From assembly GCF_001591825.1 (NCBI RefSeq), contig NZ_BCVQ01000017.1:1-64000 (forward strand): DNA of 64,000 bases, read 5' to 3'. This DNA is from Rossellomorea vietnamensis NBRC 101237. Lineage in GTDB: Bacteria; Bacillota; Bacilli; Bacillales; Bacillaceae_B. Under the pieces are notes generated by a model. That model was given only the letters and a program-made list of their open reading frames with translations. It was not told the origin of the DNA and did no database searches. Of the stretch, positions 33,648 to 44,033 are shown one piece after another. A program made the position numbers and the translations under genes. Position 1 is the first letter of the stretch; every line of letters starts with the position of its first letter.

Positions 33648-34823
33648 ATGATTTCAATCAATACGTACAACGCCATCAGTCAAAGCGGATTATCACTGAT
33701 CGAGGACGACCTGAACTATCATCTGAATGGAAACGGGGACCCGGATGGAATCCTCGTCAGATCGAAAAACCTTCATGATTACGATTTCCCTGCTTCCGTC
33801 AAGGCCATCGCCCGTGCAGGAGCGGGAGTCAATAATATCCCCATTGATCTCTGTACGGAAAAGGGGATTGTTGTTTTTAATACACCGGGGGCCAATGCGA
33901 ATGCTGTCAAGGAGCTGGTCCTTGCCAACTTGATCGCTTCCTCCCGTAACCTGTATTCTGCCGTCGGCTGGACAAACTCGTTAAGAGAGTCGGAAGAGGA
34001 TGTCCCGGGTGTCGTGGAAGCGAAGAAAAAGGAATTCGTCGGAAGTGAAATCAAAGGCAAGAAGCTCGGGGTCGTTGGCTTGGGGGCGATCGGTGTCCTC
34101 GTCGCAAACGATGCCCTTGCCCTCGGGATGGACGTAGTTGCCTACGATCCATTTATCTCCGTCGATGCTGCATGGCGTTTATCCCAGGATGTGAAGCGGG
34201 CCCATCACATTGAAGAGGTATGGGCTGAGTGTGATTTTGTCACATTGCACATCCCTCTGACTGACAAAACCGCAAGCTTTGTAAGCGAAGAAGCATTTGG
34301 GAAAATGAAAAAAGGCATGACGATCCTGAACTTTTCAAGAGGTGAGCTTGTGGAAGAGGATGCCATGGCCACTGCATTGGAATCAGGAATCGTCCGGAAA
34401 TACGTGACGGATTTTCCGAATAAAAAGGTCCTCGCCATGAAAAATGTCGTGCCGGTCCCTCATCTCGGTGCGTCTACCGTCGAATCGGAAGAAAACTGTG
34501 CCATCATGGCCACCAAGCAGCTGAAAACCTATCTTGAAACAGGGAATATCAAGCATGCCGTCAACCTGCCGGACGTTGAGCTTCCGTACAGCGGGAAGAT
34601 GAGAGTGACGGTCATGCATCAGAACATCCCGAACATGGTGGGACAAATCGCCACGGTCCTCTCAGGTTACGCCGTCAACATCGCCGATATGATCAACCGC
34701 AGTAAGAACACGTGGGCGTATACCATGATCGACCTTGACCAGAAACTGGCGGAAGATGAACAGGCCGAAGTGAAACAAAAAATGAAAAACATCACCGGCG
34801 TCGTTTCCGTGCGTCTCATATAA
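33648..34823 (+). CDS. serA: D-3-phosphoglycerate dehydrogenase, short ACT-domain type
   Basis: The 391-residue D-2-hydroxyacid dehydrogenase carries out the first step of serine synthesis. The NAD-binding motif GVVGLGAIG is near residue 143 and the catalytic His in PHLGAST near 279. A single C-terminal ACT domain occupies about 320-391. It lacks the intervening domain of the longer B. subtilis SerA (525 residues). ATG 33648 is 9 nt after GAGGAGG, just past the serC stop, so serC-serA form an operon with complementary reactions. Confidence 0.92.
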   Translation: MISINTYNAISQSGLSLIEDDLNYHLNGNGDPDGILVRSKNLHDYDFPASVKAIARAGAGVNNIPIDLCTEKGIVVFNTPGANANAVKELVLANLIASSRNLYSAVGWTNSLRESEEDVPGVVEAKKKEFVGSEIKGKKLGVVGLGAIGVLVANDALALGMDVVAYDPFISVDAAWRLSQDVKRAHHIEEVWAECDFVTLHIPLTDKTASFVSEEAFGKMKKGMTILNFSRGELVEEDAMATALESGIVRKYVTDFPNKKVLAMKNVVPVPHLGASTVESEENCAIMATKQLKTYLETGNIKHAVNLPDVELPYSGKMRVTVMHQNIPNMVGQIATVLSGYAVNIADMINRSKNTWAYTMIDLDQKLAEDEQAEVKQKMKNITGVVSVRLI

Positions 34824-34827
34824 AGTC

Positions 34828-34862
34828 AAAAACACTCCTTCATGTGATGAAGGGGTGTTTTT
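34828..34862 (+). terminator. Intrinsic terminator of serCA
   Basis: AAAAACACTCCTTCA pairs with TGAAGGGGTGTTTTT (one wobble). Confidence 0.9.
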
Positions 34863-35038
34863 ATCAACCCATACTATCCTGAAAAAATATGGACAGGCAA
34901 TCAAGCACGTATCATTCCACCGTAAAATACCATATTAGTAAGAGAAGTAGAAAAGGATAAGCCACCAATCTTTGCATCGGCCGACTCTCCTTGATACTAT
35001 TTTCATAAAGTAACCCTAATCAGTGAGAGGAGAATACC

Positions 35039-35680
35039 ATGGGAATTCATCATTATTTTAAAAGCTTATCAGACCTTGAGACACTCATCCGCTGTCCGGG
35101 TCGCTTCAAATACCACGAGCATAATGTGGCCAGCCATTCCTTTAAAGTAACGAAAATCGCCCAGTTTCTTGGGACGGTGGAGGAACAGAACGGAAAAGAA
35201 CTGGATTGGAAAGCCCTCTATGAAAAAGCATTGAATCATGATTATGCAGAACTGTTCACCGGAGATATCAAAACACCCGTGAAATACGCTTCGGGAAAAT
35301 TACGGGAGCTCTTCAGCCAGGTGGAAGATCAGATGGTGAATAAATTCATCACCACGGAGTTCCCGCCACAATTCCAGGAAGTGTACCGGGAACGTTTTAA
35401 AGAGGGGAAGGATGAGACCCTGGAAGGAAGGATTCTATCCGTGGCAGATAAAATCGACCTTTTATACGAGTCTTTCGGTGAAATCCAAAAAGGAAATCCT
35501 GAACCATTGTTTATTGAAATTTATCAGGAAGCATTGACCACGATCGTCAAATATAAGGACATGGATTGCGTTCAATACTTCCTCGAATATATCCTTCCTG
35601 ATATGCTGTCCGAGAAATTCATCCCCCATCATGAACTGAAAGAACGGACACAGAAACTGATCCGGGAGGCTGAAGAATAA
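35039..35680 (+). CDS. HD-domain phosphohydrolase (YfbR/HDDC2-like)
   Basis: The 213-residue protein is a metal-dependent HD hydrolase with the pattern His33 (ASHSF), His67-Asp68 (NHDYAELFTGDIKTP) and a later Asp in VADKID (about 137-141). E. coli YfbR-type enzymes with this pattern dephosphorylate deoxyribonucleoside monophosphates. The substrate here is not proven. ATG 35039 follows GAGAGGAGAATACC. It appears monocistronic, 72 nt ahead of csbA. Confidence 0.85.
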   Translation: MGIHHYFKSLSDLETLIRCPGRFKYHEHNVASHSFKVTKIAQFLGTVEEQNGKELDWKALYEKALNHDYAELFTGDIKTPVKYASGKLRELFSQVEDQMVNKFITTEFPPQFQEVYRERFKEGKDETLEGRILSVADKIDLLYESFGEIQKGNPEPLFIEIYQEALTTIVKYKDMDCVQYFLEYILPDMLSEKFIPHHELKERTQKLIREAEE

Positions 35681-35752
35681 GAACCCCCTTTCCAGATAGG
35701 GGAAACTTCGGTAGAATATGTGTTATTCCCTTATTTACAAGGAGAGTTGAAC

Positions 35753-35983
35753 GTGTCCAAAATTATTTTAGGCTTATTTTTACCGGGATTGCTTGTCGTT
35801 CTGTTCACACGGGTGACGTATAATCATTATGTCGGCTTGATCCTGACCGTTGCCCTCATAGCGGCTTCGGTGTCAAAAGGATATACGGATTCCTGGTTGC
35901 TCATAGTCATAGACGCGGCATCGCTCACCGCCGGATTCTGGTATAGTGACCGGATGATGAAAAAAGCGAAGAGAAGTGCATAG
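35753..35983 (+). CDS. csbA: CsbA family membrane protein
   Basis: The 76-residue protein has two or three membrane helices (LVVLFTRVTYNHYVGLILTV is its diagnostic region) and a basic C-terminus. It matches B. subtilis CsbA in length, sequence character and position before uvrBA. The start is GTG 35753 behind AAGGAGAGTTGAAC. In B. subtilis, csbA is transcribed from a sigma-B promoter. I see no clear GTTT/GGGTAT pair here; the best candidate is TTTCCA (35689), 17 nt, TAGAAT (35712). General-stress control is therefore not evident from the sequence. The function is unknown. Confidence 0.88.
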   Translation: MSKIILGLFLPGLLVVLFTRVTYNHYVGLILTVALIAASVSKGYTDSWLLIVIDAASLTAGFWYSDRMMKKAKRSA

Positions 35984-35990
35984 GCACGAC

Positions 35991-36030
35991 AAAAAACAAG
36001 GCCACCCTTTGGGGACGGCCTTGTTTTTTT
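35991..36030. terminator. Bidirectional terminator between csbA and the amidase gene
   Basis: AAAAAACAAGGCC (35991-36003) pairs perfectly with GGCCTTGTTTTTT (36017-36029). A and T tracts on both sides serve the converging genes. Confidence 0.92.
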
Positions 36031-38032
36031 ATCGTTTATGTTTGGAATCATCCACAACATCCACATCTTCAGCTCTTACAAAGGCAAGACGGTGATTCAG
36101 GTGAATCAGATAAAATTCGTCGTCTCCCCAAACGATCTTGTGGGTCGTATCCGGATTGTACGTATAAACCGGTGCGCTGTAGTAGCTTCCTTTCACTTTT
36201 TCTGTGGCGACATACTTTTGTCCCGGGGTGAGTGTATATTGAAGTACATCCATCCCTCTAACCGGAATGCCTTCAGGAAATGCTTCTGCTTCGGGGTAAG
36301 CCAACCCATAAACAGGGATTTCCGTTTTCCCTTCTTTCGGGGTGACGACGGTCCCTGAACCTTTTGTGGTGTTTTTTCCTTTTGGATTATAGAACCACGC
36401 TTTTTGGGCTCCGTACCAGATCGCTGTCCAGTCCCCTTGGTCTTCCGCCTTATAAAACGTTTGACCTGTCACTGCTTTGTTTCCCCAATTAGACGCATCT
36501 AAAGGATGGGCATTTGGCAGTGCCGCGTCTTTGATGAGGGGAGCATCAAAGCTTGGCGCACTATACAGGTAGACGAAGTTTGCCGGTTGCTTCGGAACGG
36601 GATCGCCCGTCGGTGTCTGAAGATCCGGCATGTTTTTGTTGAAGTTCGGATTGATCTGAACTACGCCTTTTTGCTTCTTCCCCGACTCGAGGGGTGCCCC
36701 CAATATCTTCATATAATGTGCCCAATCCCAGAATGGGCCTGGATCCCAGTGCATAGTGGACTGTCTGGCTGCGGATGTACCCGGCACTTCATCATGGGCG
36801 ATGATATGATCGCGGTCCAACGGGATATTGTACTCCCTTGATAAATGCTTCACTAATCGGGCGGAGGCATGATACAGCTGCTCGTTGTACCAGTCTGCCC
36901 CTTCAATGGCGATTCCTTCATGTTCGATCCCGATACTCTTGGAATTGAAATACCAGTTGCCCGCATGCCATGCTACATCTTTATTATCGATCATTTGAGT
37001 GATATCGCCATCTGAAGAGCGGATCACATAGTGGGCGGAAGCCTGGGTCGTTTCACGCTGAAACACGGTTTTGGTTAGATCATAGCTGATTTCCGTATCA
37101 TGGAGGACGATGTACTTGATCTCCTGGTTATCATATGGTCGGTTGGCTTTGTCGTAGTTGCCATAGGATCCTTCATAATAAGTCCCGTCATGATTGATTT
37201 TCTTGTAAGCTGCCGGGACAAAGTGGCAGGCGAGGCCTTTCGGACAATCGGCCTTGTTTTCTCCATCGTCTGATTTTAAGTGTAATGGCTTGATGGTTTC
37301 TTTATCCGGAGTGACCTGTTTTGGAGCGAGATGGATGGAAGAGCCATCTTCTGTCTTTTTGGCTGCTCCATTGTTGATCGTTTCATACACTCGATCGGCA
37401 AAATCCCTTGCTCCTGTTTCGTCAGAAGAACCACTGTATTTGGCAACGGCCCCGTACCAATCGTCAAGGCCCGTAGGCGTTTTACCCACCGTCTGATCCG
37501 CATACTTTGCAAGTAAGGCCGCAGCTCCGCGGATGTTTTGTTTTTTATCTCTTTTTAGCTCTCCGGATGGGAGGGAGAGCAAGTCCGCCGCTGCGGTTAA
37601 TGTGTGAAGGGCAGGATCTGAAAGAGACATATCTGATTGCTTTTCAGTTGGCACAATACCCTGCATGGGAGCGTCTTCTTTTCCAGAGAGAAACATATGA
37701 AGCGGAGAGTCCGATGTGTCAGGGTCTGCCAAACTATCTACATTGACATCCGTCAGATGCATCAACCCGTATCCACCGGAAGCGCTTGGCTTACCGTCGT
37801 GATGCTCCCATAGGGACATGTTATAACCCACAGCAAGGAGTATTTCAACGGGTACGTCAAATTCTTGGGCGGCTTGTCGGAATGCTTCCTGCAATTCGGA
37901 AGAATCCACCGTGGCAGCGTGTGCAATTCCTTGAGAAGAAAGGGATGGGGACAAGGGTGTCGTGGCGGATCCCAGTAAGAACCCCGTTAAACTGAGACTG
38001 CCTGCAACTTTCAACCATTTTGATTTTTTCAT
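36029..38032 (-). CDS. Secreted N-acetylmuramoyl-L-alanine amidase with lysozyme-like N-terminal region
   Basis: The 667-residue exported protein has a signal peptide ending near IAHA (about residue 39). An N-terminal region (about 45-230) contains VPVEILLAVGYNMSLWE and GGYGLMHLTD, resembling lysozyme/transglycosylase-like modules found in front of some bacterial amidases. A central Amidase_2 zinc domain follows, with His311 in YIVLHDTE and His428 in HWDPGPFWDW. A C-terminal portion of about 200 residues looks like SH3-type wall-binding repeats. It should cleave the amide bond between MurNAc and the stem peptide. On the minus strand ATG 38032 follows AGGAGGAATGT. Confidence 0.88.
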   Translation of the reverse strand: MKKSKWLKVAGSLSLTGFLLGSATTPLSPSLSSQGIAHAATVDSSELQEAFRQAAQEFDVPVEILLAVGYNMSLWEHHDGKPSASGGYGLMHLTDVNVDSLADPDTSDSPLHMFLSGKEDAPMQGIVPTEKQSDMSLSDPALHTLTAAADLLSLPSGELKRDKKQNIRGAAALLAKYADQTVGKTPTGLDDWYGAVAKYSGSSDETGARDFADRVYETINNGAAKKTEDGSSIHLAPKQVTPDKETIKPLHLKSDDGENKADCPKGLACHFVPAAYKKINHDGTYYEGSYGNYDKANRPYDNQEIKYIVLHDTEISYDLTKTVFQRETTQASAHYVIRSSDGDITQMIDNKDVAWHAGNWYFNSKSIGIEHEGIAIEGADWYNEQLYHASARLVKHLSREYNIPLDRDHIIAHDEVPGTSAARQSTMHWDPGPFWDWAHYMKILGAPLESGKKQKGVVQINPNFNKNMPDLQTPTGDPVPKQPANFVYLYSAPSFDAPLIKDAALPNAHPLDASNWGNKAVTGQTFYKAEDQGDWTAIWYGAQKAWFYNPKGKNTTKGSGTVVTPKEGKTEIPVYGLAYPEAEAFPEGIPVRGMDVLQYTLTPGQKYVATEKVKGSYYSAPVYTYNPDTTHKIVWGDDEFYLIHLNHRLAFVRAEDVDVVDDSKHKR

Positions 38033-38460
38033 ACATTCCTCCTGTGCATATGTATTTTTGCTGAATCTATTAAAAAGCTTATAGAATAATAGACTGAATA
38101 GTCAATCAATTATTGGATATATGCCTAGATGAATAATTCATGAAAAAGATATGTGGGTAGAAATGATTGAATTGTGGATAAAGAGTGAATTATGTGAATA
38201 ACACAGCATCTCCAATGGTTATTCACAGTTTGAAATCGAATACAAGTGATTTGTTCACAAGAATTTTGACGAATTGTGTATAAGTTTACGTATTTTCCAC
38301 AAGGTATGCTGACTTATACACATGGTTATACACAGATTGTGCATAGAAATGTTCGAATGGTGTCGAAAAAAGATGGTCAAACCTCTTGGCTCTGTCGAAT
38401 GTAAAATTCTCAGCGGTTCCTTTCTCAAAATGGAAAGTTATCCACAGTGTTGATAGATTT

Positions 38461-38475
38461 GGAGGTCCGTCCCTC
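38461..38475. repeat. REP-like element, single copy (reverse orientation)
   Basis: GGAGGTCCGTCCCTC lies between the last strong DnaA box of the main cluster and the LexA site of uvrB. Confidence 0.72.
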
Positions 38476-38487
38476 AAATAAGGAAAA

Positions 38488-38501
38488 CGAACTTTTGTTC
38501 G
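38488..38501. promoter_or_regulatory. LexA (DinR) SOS box of uvrBA
   Basis: CGAACTTTTGTTCG is a perfect palindromic match to the Bacillus SOS consensus CGAACNNNNGTTCG. It lies about 120 nt before uvrB and upstream of an extended -10-like TGGTAGAAT (38531-38539). LexA binding should repress uvrBA until DNA damage activates RecA. Confidence 0.93.
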
Positions 38502-38623
38502 CTTATTGTTGGTTAATAAGGAGGGAAATGTGGTAGAATGTGTATAAATGAATGTGCAGTGTTTAAGATGGGTATAAGTAGGTAAATACAAGGTAGCAGT
38601 CCTTTATTATAGGAGGTTTCACG

Positions 38624-40606
38624 GTGAAAGATCAATTTGAGCTCAAATCTAAATATAAACCAGAGGGGGACCAGCCCCTTGCCATAGAGAAGCTGGTACA
38701 GGGAATCAATGAAGGGAAACGGCATCAAACGTTACTTGGGGCGACAGGGACAGGAAAGACCTTCACCGTCTCCAATGTGATCAAGCAGGTTGAAAAGCCG
38801 ACCCTCATCATTGCCCATAATAAGACATTGGCGGGACAGCTCTACAGTGAGTTCAAAGAGTTTTTCCCCGACAATGCCGTTGAATATTTTGTGAGTTACT
38901 ATGATTATTATCAGCCGGAAGCATATGTTCCGCAAACGGATACCTTCATTGAAAAGGATGCCAGCATCAACGATGAAATCGATAAATTGAGACACTCTGC
39001 CACATCCTCCCTGTTTGAACGGAAAGATGTTATCATCATTGCCAGCGTGTCCTGTATTTACGGTTTAGGTAATCCGGAAGAGTATCGTGAGCTGGTCCTA
39101 TCCCTCAGGACCGGGATGGAAATTGAACGGAACCAATTGCTTCGTAAGCTTGTGGATATCCAATATGAACGAAATGACATCGATTTTCAGCGCGGGACTT
39201 TCCGTGTGCGCGGAGACGTTGTGGAAATTTTCCCTGCTTCCCGTGATGAACACTGTATGCGCGTAGAATTTTTCGGGGATGAAATTGACCGGATCCGTGA
39301 AGTGGATGCCCTCACCGGTGAAATCATGGGTGATCGTGACCATATCGCGATCTTCCCGGCTTCCCACTTCGTTACCCGTGAAGAGAAATTACAGGTTGCC
39401 ATCAAGAATATTGAAAAAGAACTGGAAGAACAGCTGGCGATCATGAAGGAAGACAACAAGCTGCTCGAAGCTCAGAGGCTGGAACAGCGAACCCGGTATG
39501 ACCTGGAAATGATGAGGGAGATGGGATTCTGTTCTGGGATCGAGAACTATTCCCGCCACCTGACATTGCGACCGGCAGGATCGACACCCTATACGCTTCT
39601 GGACTATTTCCCGGATGACTTCCTGATCGTGGTGGATGAGTCCCATGTGACGCTTCCTCAGATCCGGGGGATGTTCAATGGGGACCAGGCACGTAAAAAA
39701 GTGCTCGTGGACCATGGATTCCGTCTGCCTTCAGCCATGGACAATCGTCCCCTTCGCTTTGAAGAGTTCGAGAAGAAAACACAGCAGCTCCTCTATGTTT
39801 CAGCAACTCCAGGACCATACGAGTTGGAGCATAGTCCTGAAATGGTCGAACAGATCATCCGGCCGACGGGACTTCTTGACCCCGTCATCGAGGTACGTCC
39901 GATCGAAGGTCAAATAGACGATCTTTTGGGTGAGATCAATGAACGGATCGAGAAAAACGAACGGGTTCTCGTTACGACTTTAACGAAGAAAATGTCAGAG
40001 GATCTCTCTGCCTATCTGAAGGAAATCGGGATCAAAGTCCAATACCTCCATTCTGAAATCAAGACGTTGGAGCGTATTGAAATCATCCGGGATCTTCGTT
40101 TAGGGAAATACGATGTTTTAGTCGGGATCAACCTACTCCGAGAAGGTCTGGATATACCTGAAGTATCGCTTGTTACCATATTGGATGCTGACAAGGAAGG
40201 CTTCCTGCGTTCGGAACGTTCCCTGATCCAGACAATCGGCCGTGCAGCCCGTAACAGTAACGGAAGAGTCATCATGTACGCAGATAAAATCACCGATTCG
40301 ATGCAAAAGGCACTGGATGAAACCGAGCGTCGCCGGACGATACAGCAGGAATACAATGAAAAGCACGGCGTGACCCCGACGACGATACAAAAAGAAATCA
40401 GGGATGTCATCAGGGCGACTCATGCCGCTGAAGAAGCAGGGGTTTATGAAGGAGAACAGACAAAAGTTTCGAAAATGTCTAAACCGGAGCGACAAAAACT
40501 TATTGCTAGCCTGGAAGTGGAAATGAAGGAAGCAGCCAAGGCACTGGACTTCGAACGTGCAGCACAGCTTCGTGATACCATTCTTGAGCTCAAGGCGGAA
40601 GGATGA
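38624..40606 (+). CDS. uvrB: Excinuclease ABC subunit B
   Basis: A 660-residue helicase-like nucleotide-excision repair protein. Walker A GATGTGKT is near residues 40-47, followed by a beta-hairpin region rich in Tyr ([12 protein letters not shown], about 93-104) that inserts between DNA strands. VDESH (about 337) is motif [11 protein letters not shown] is motif VI (about 540). A C-terminal UVR motif ([13 protein letters not shown]) binds UvrC. The start is GTG 38624 behind ATAGGAGGTTTCACG. It is co-transcribed with uvrA 7 nt downstream. Confidence 0.97.
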   Translation: MKDQFELKSKYKPEGDQPLAIEKLVQGINEGKRHQTLLGATGTGKTFTVSNVIKQVEKPTLIIAHNKTLAGQLYSEFKEFFPDNAVEYFVSYYDYYQPEAYVPQTDTFIEKDASINDEIDKLRHSATSSLFERKDVIIIASVSCIYGLGNPEEYRELVLSLRTGMEIERNQLLRKLVDIQYERNDIDFQRGTFRVRGDVVEIFPASRDEHCMRVEFFGDEIDRIREVDALTGEIMGDRDHIAIFPASHFVTREEKLQVAIKNIEKELEEQLAIMKEDNKLLEAQRLEQRTRYDLEMMREMGFCSGIENYSRHLTLRPAGSTPYTLLDYFPDDFLIVVDESHVTLPQIRGMFNGDQARKKVLVDHGFRLPSAMDNRPLRFEEFEKKTQQLLYVSATPGPYELEHSPEMVEQIIRPTGLLDPVIEVRPIEGQIDDLLGEINERIEKNERVLVTTLTKKMSEDLSAYLKEIGIKVQYLHSEIKTLERIEIIRDLRLGKYDVLVGINLLREGLDIPEVSLVTILDADKEGFLRSERSLIQTIGRAARNSNGRVIMYADKITDSMQKALDETERRRTIQQEYNEKHGVTPTTIQKEIRDVIRATHAAEEAGVYEGEQTKVSKMSKPERQKLIASLEVEMKEAAKALDFERAAQLRDTILELKAEG

Positions 40607-40613
40607 ACGAATT

Positions 40614-43487
40614 ATGGCGCAGGATCAAATAATCGTACAAGGAGCAAGGGCTCATAATTTAAAAAACATAGATATCAACATCCCAAGGGATCAACTGGTC
40701 GTATTGACCGGACTGTCTGGTTCGGGTAAATCCTCCCTTGCCTTTGATACCATTTATGCAGAGGGACAGAGACGATATGTCGAATCCCTTTCTGCTTATG
40801 CCCGTCAATTCCTCGGTCAGATGGATAAGCCCGATGTCGATGCCATCGAAGGATTATCACCGGCGATTTCCATCGATCAAAAAACGACGAGCCGCAATCC
40901 CCGTTCAACAGTTGGGACCGTAACGGAGATTTATGATTATCTTCGTCTGCTATTTGCGAGGGTCGGGAAACCGATCTGTCCGAATCACGGGATCGAAATC
41001 ACCTCCCAGACGATTGAACAGATGGTGGACAGGGTCCTTGAGTATCCTGAAAGAACGAAGCTGCAAGTACTTGCACCCGTTGTTTCGGGCAGGAAAGGCA
41101 CCCACGTAAAGACATTGGAAGACATCAAGAAGCAAGGGTTCGTACGTGTTCGCATCAATGGCGAGGTACAGGACCTTGGTGAAGAAATCTCTTTGGAGAA
41201 AAATAAAAAGCACTCCATCGAAGTGATCATCGATAGGATCGTTGTGAAGGAAGGAGTGGCAGCACGCCTCTCAGACTCCCTTGAAACGGCATTGAGGCTG
41301 GCTGATGGTCAGGTGATCATCGACGTCATCGGGGAAGATGAGCTTCTATTCAGTGAACATCATGCCTGTCCATACTGTGGATTTTCCATCACGGAACTTG
41401 AACCTAGGATGTTCTCGTTCAATAGTCCATTCGGGGCTTGTCCAAGCTGTGACGGACTGGGGACCAAGCTTGAAGTGGATAAAGAACTCGTCATCCCCAA
41501 TTGGGACCGCACCCTTGATGAGCATGCGATCGCCCCGTGGGAACCGACCAGTTCTCAATATTATCCATCCCTGCTGAAAGCGGTCTGTGACCATTATGAG
41601 ATTCCCATGGATATCCCCGTAAAGGATATCCCGAAACATCAGATGGATAAGATCCTTTATGGATCCGGTAAGGATGAAATCTATTTCCGCTACGAGAACG
41701 ATTTCGGCCAGGTCCGGGAGAACTATCTTCGTTTCGAGGGGGTCATTCCGAATGTGGAAAGACGCTACCGTGAAACGAGCTCTGATTATATCAGGGAGCA
41801 GATGGAAAAGTATATGGCGCAGCAGGATTGTCCTGCCTGCAACGGCCATCGTTTGAAAGAAGAGAGCCTCGCCGTGAAGGTGGATTCCCTTCATATCGGC
41901 GAAGTGACTGCTTTTTCGATTGAAGAAGCAGAGCAGTTCTTCCAAAAACTCCAACTCTCCGAAAAAGATATGAAGATTGCGAACCTGATCCTCAGGGAAA
42001 TCCGTGAACGACTTGGTTTCCTTGTAAATGTAGGTCTTGAATACCTGACACTCAGCCGCGCGGCAGGGACGCTTTCTGGCGGGGAGGCACAGCGGATTCG
42101 CCTGGCCACTCAGATCGGTTCCCGTCTGACAGGGGTTCTTTATATCCTGGATGAACCGTCCATCGGATTGCATCAGCGGGATAATGATAGACTGATTGAT
42201 ACATTAAAGAATATGCGTGAAATCGGTAATACGTTGATCGTTGTAGAGCATGATGAAGATACGATGATGGCGGCAGATTATCTGATTGATATCGGGCCTG
42301 GAGCGGGGGTTCATGGTGGAGAAGTCGTATCAGCCGGAACGCCACAGGAAGTGATGGATGATTCGAACTCTTTGACCGGTCAGTATTTATCAGGGAAGAA
42401 ATTCATCCCCCTTCCTCAGGAAAGACGCAAGCCAGACGGCCGTTACCTGGAAATTGTGGGTGCGAAAGAAAACAATCTGAACAACGTCAAAGTCAAGCTT
42501 CCTTTAGGGATCTTCTCAGCTGTGACCGGGGTATCAGGATCAGGGAAGAGTACGCTGATCAATGAAATCCTCCACAAGTCACTGGCTCAAAAGCTTCATA
42601 ATGCGAAATCAAAGCCTGGTGAGCATAAAGAAGTGAAGGGTATAGAGCATTTGGATAAAGTCATTGATATCGATCAATCACCGATCGGCCGTACGCCAAG
42701 GTCCAACCCGGCGACCTACACAGGTGTGTTTGACGATATCCGAGATGTTTTTGCCACTACAAATGAAGCAAAGGTCCGTGGTTATAAGAAAGGCCGCTTT
42801 AGCTTTAACGTCAAGGGTGGCCGCTGTGAAGCGTGTCGCGGAGACGGGATCATCAAGATTGAAATGCACTTCCTGCCGGATGTATACGTCCCGTGTGAAG
42901 TTTGCCACGGTAAACGATATAACCGCGAAACCCTTGAAGTGAAATACAAAGATAAAAATATCTCCGACGTCCTTGAAATGACCGTCGAAGATGCAGTGAA
43001 ATTCTTTGAAAACATCCCTAAGATCAAGCGTAAGCTGCAGACCATCTTTGATGTGGGTCTTGGCTACATCACATTGGGGCAGCCGGCCACCACGTTATCG
43101 GGTGGGGAAGCCCAGCGTGTGAAACTGGCGTCTGAATTGCATCGCCGTTCCACAGGCCGCTCTCTCTACATCCTTGATGAGCCGACGACTGGACTTCATG
43201 TCGATGACATCGCCCGTCTCCTTGTCGTCCTTCAACGGCTCGTTGAAAACGGGGACACGGTCCTTGTCATCGAACACAACCTCGATGTCATCAAGGCAGC
43301 CGACTACCTTGTCGACCTTGGTCCGGAAGGTGGGGACAAAGGCGGCAAAATCGTCGCAACCGGAACCCCTGAAAAAGTGGCCGAAGTACAAGGCTCCTAC
43401 ACAGGCAAATACCTAAAACCCGTCCTCGAACGCGATCGTGAACGGATGAAAAAGAAAATCCGAGAAAAAGAAGAAGTCACTAATTAA
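40614..43487 (+). CDS. uvrA: Excinuclease ABC subunit A
   Basis: The 957-residue damage-recognition ATPase has two ABC modules: Walker A GLSGSGKS near residue 31 and GVSGSGKS near 640. The signature LSGGEAQR occurs in each half. Zinc-binding cysteines are visible in CPYCGF (about 254) with a partner CPSCDG, and in CEACRGDG with CEVCHG (about 740-767). ATG 40614 follows GGAAGGATGAACGAATT. The upstream reading frame belongs to the uvrB overlap region. Confidence 0.97.
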   Translation: MAQDQIIVQGARAHNLKNIDINIPRDQLVVLTGLSGSGKSSLAFDTIYAEGQRRYVESLSAYARQFLGQMDKPDVDAIEGLSPAISIDQKTTSRNPRSTVGTVTEIYDYLRLLFARVGKPICPNHGIEITSQTIEQMVDRVLEYPERTKLQVLAPVVSGRKGTHVKTLEDIKKQGFVRVRINGEVQDLGEEISLEKNKKHSIEVIIDRIVVKEGVAARLSDSLETALRLADGQVIIDVIGEDELLFSEHHACPYCGFSITELEPRMFSFNSPFGACPSCDGLGTKLEVDKELVIPNWDRTLDEHAIAPWEPTSSQYYPSLLKAVCDHYEIPMDIPVKDIPKHQMDKILYGSGKDEIYFRYENDFGQVRENYLRFEGVIPNVERRYRETSSDYIREQMEKYMAQQDCPACNGHRLKEESLAVKVDSLHIGEVTAFSIEEAEQFFQKLQLSEKDMKIANLILREIRERLGFLVNVGLEYLTLSRAAGTLSGGEAQRIRLATQIGSRLTGVLYILDEPSIGLHQRDNDRLIDTLKNMREIGNTLIVVEHDEDTMMAADYLIDIGPGAGVHGGEVVSAGTPQEVMDDSNSLTGQYLSGKKFIPLPQERRKPDGRYLEIVGAKENNLNNVKVKLPLGIFSAVTGVSGSGKSTLINEILHKSLAQKLHNAKSKPGEHKEVKGIEHLDKVIDIDQSPIGRTPRSNPATYTGVFDDIRDVFATTNEAKVRGYKKGRFSFNVKGGRCEACRGDGIIKIEMHFLPDVYVPCEVCHGKRYNRETLEVKYKDKNISDVLEMTVEDAVKFFENIPKIKRKLQTIFDVGLGYITLGQPATTLSGGEAQRVKLASELHRRSTGRSLYILDEPTTGLHVDDIARLLVVLQRLVENGDTVLVIEHNLDVIKAADYLVDLGPEGGDKGGKIVATGTPEKVAEVQGSYTGKYLKPVLERDRERMKKKIREKEEVTN

Positions 43488-43491
43488 ACAT

Positions 43492-43521
43492 AAAGGGAGA
43501 TGCATTATGCATCTCTCTTTT
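43492..43521 (+). terminator. Intrinsic terminator of uvrBA
   Basis: AAAGGGAGATGCA and TGCATCTCTCTTT pair across a 3-nt loop with one G-U pair. Confidence 0.85.
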
Positions 43522-43645
43522 ACTTCCTGCTCACTACTAAACGGGGAATATAGAAAAACACCTCCCCATACCTACCCAAACTCAGCCTCCAGATGGAGTC
43601 TAGGCACACTTCCCATATGAGAAAATAAGATTATAACAAATGCAT

Positions 43646-43671
43646 TGAAACTTTTTGCCCAGCGTATCGTA
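43646..43671 (+). promoter_or_regulatory. Sigma-W (ECF) promoter of yvlABCD
   Basis: TGAAAC (43646-43651), 16 nt, CGTA (43668-43671), with a T-rich start to the spacer. This is the full SigW consensus. In B. subtilis the yvlABCD operon belongs to the SigW cell-envelope stress regulon. The start of yvlA lies about 25 nt downstream. Confidence 0.9.
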
Positions 43672-43696
43672 AATAATAGTAGAGGAGATGATGAAG

Positions 43697-44011
43697 ATGG
43701 AGACCAATAAGGTACTGTCGGCCCTATGCTATTTTAGTATATTTTTTGCCGGCTTCCTTTTTCCCCTGATCGTCTATTTTGTATCCGATCATCCATACGT
43801 GAAAAAGGACGCCAAATCAGCGTTTTTATCTCATTTGTTACCGGTCATAGCGGTTCCCCTTGTGTTCGCAGGGTTGGTTATGGATATGGGGGTTTTCGCA
43901 AGTGGGGCGGGATTGCCTGTCTTTACCGTCATCATGATCGGTTTAGCCATATTACTTAGTGTTGTCGTGGTCATTTGGAATGTGTATAAGGGCATCAAAG
44001 TACTTTTATAA
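43697..44011 (+). CDS. yvlA: DUF4870-like small membrane protein
   Basis: The 104-residue protein has three or four hydrophobic segments and the phrase VLSALCYFSIFFAGFLFPLIVYF near the N-terminus, typical of DUF4870/YvlA. In-frame ATGs lie at 43688, 43691 and 43697. GAGGAG at 43682-43687 gives sensible spacing only to 43697. It is the first gene of a SigW-type operon of envelope-stress proteins. Confidence 0.85.
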   Translation: METNKVLSALCYFSIFFAGFLFPLIVYFVSDHPYVKKDAKSAFLSHLLPVIAVPLVFAGLVMDMGVFASGAGLPVFTVIMIGLAILLSVVVVIWNVYKGIKVLL

Positions 44012-44033
44012 TCAATAAAGGGGATGAAAGAGT

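Larger units (their letters stand above)
38173..38547. promoter_or_regulatory. DnaA-box cluster (8 perfect TTATNCACA sites)
   Basis: Perfect matches on the + strand are at 38219, 38314, 38326 and 38438. On the minus strand they are at 38173, 38193, 38275 and 38539. Near matches with one mismatch lie at 38043, 38251, 38293 and 38338. Six perfect sites fall within 38173-38334. By base composition only a few such 9-mers would be expected in the whole window. The cluster fills the divergent gap between the amidase and uvrB. It may titrate DnaA, influence initiation control, or regulate the flanking genes. Confidence 0.85.

Noticed and set aside
35680-35752. Sigma-B promoter for csbA
   Set aside because: Expected from B. 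subtilis, but no GTTT-N12-15-GGGTAT-like pair could be found. Only a weak sigma-A-like arrangement is present.
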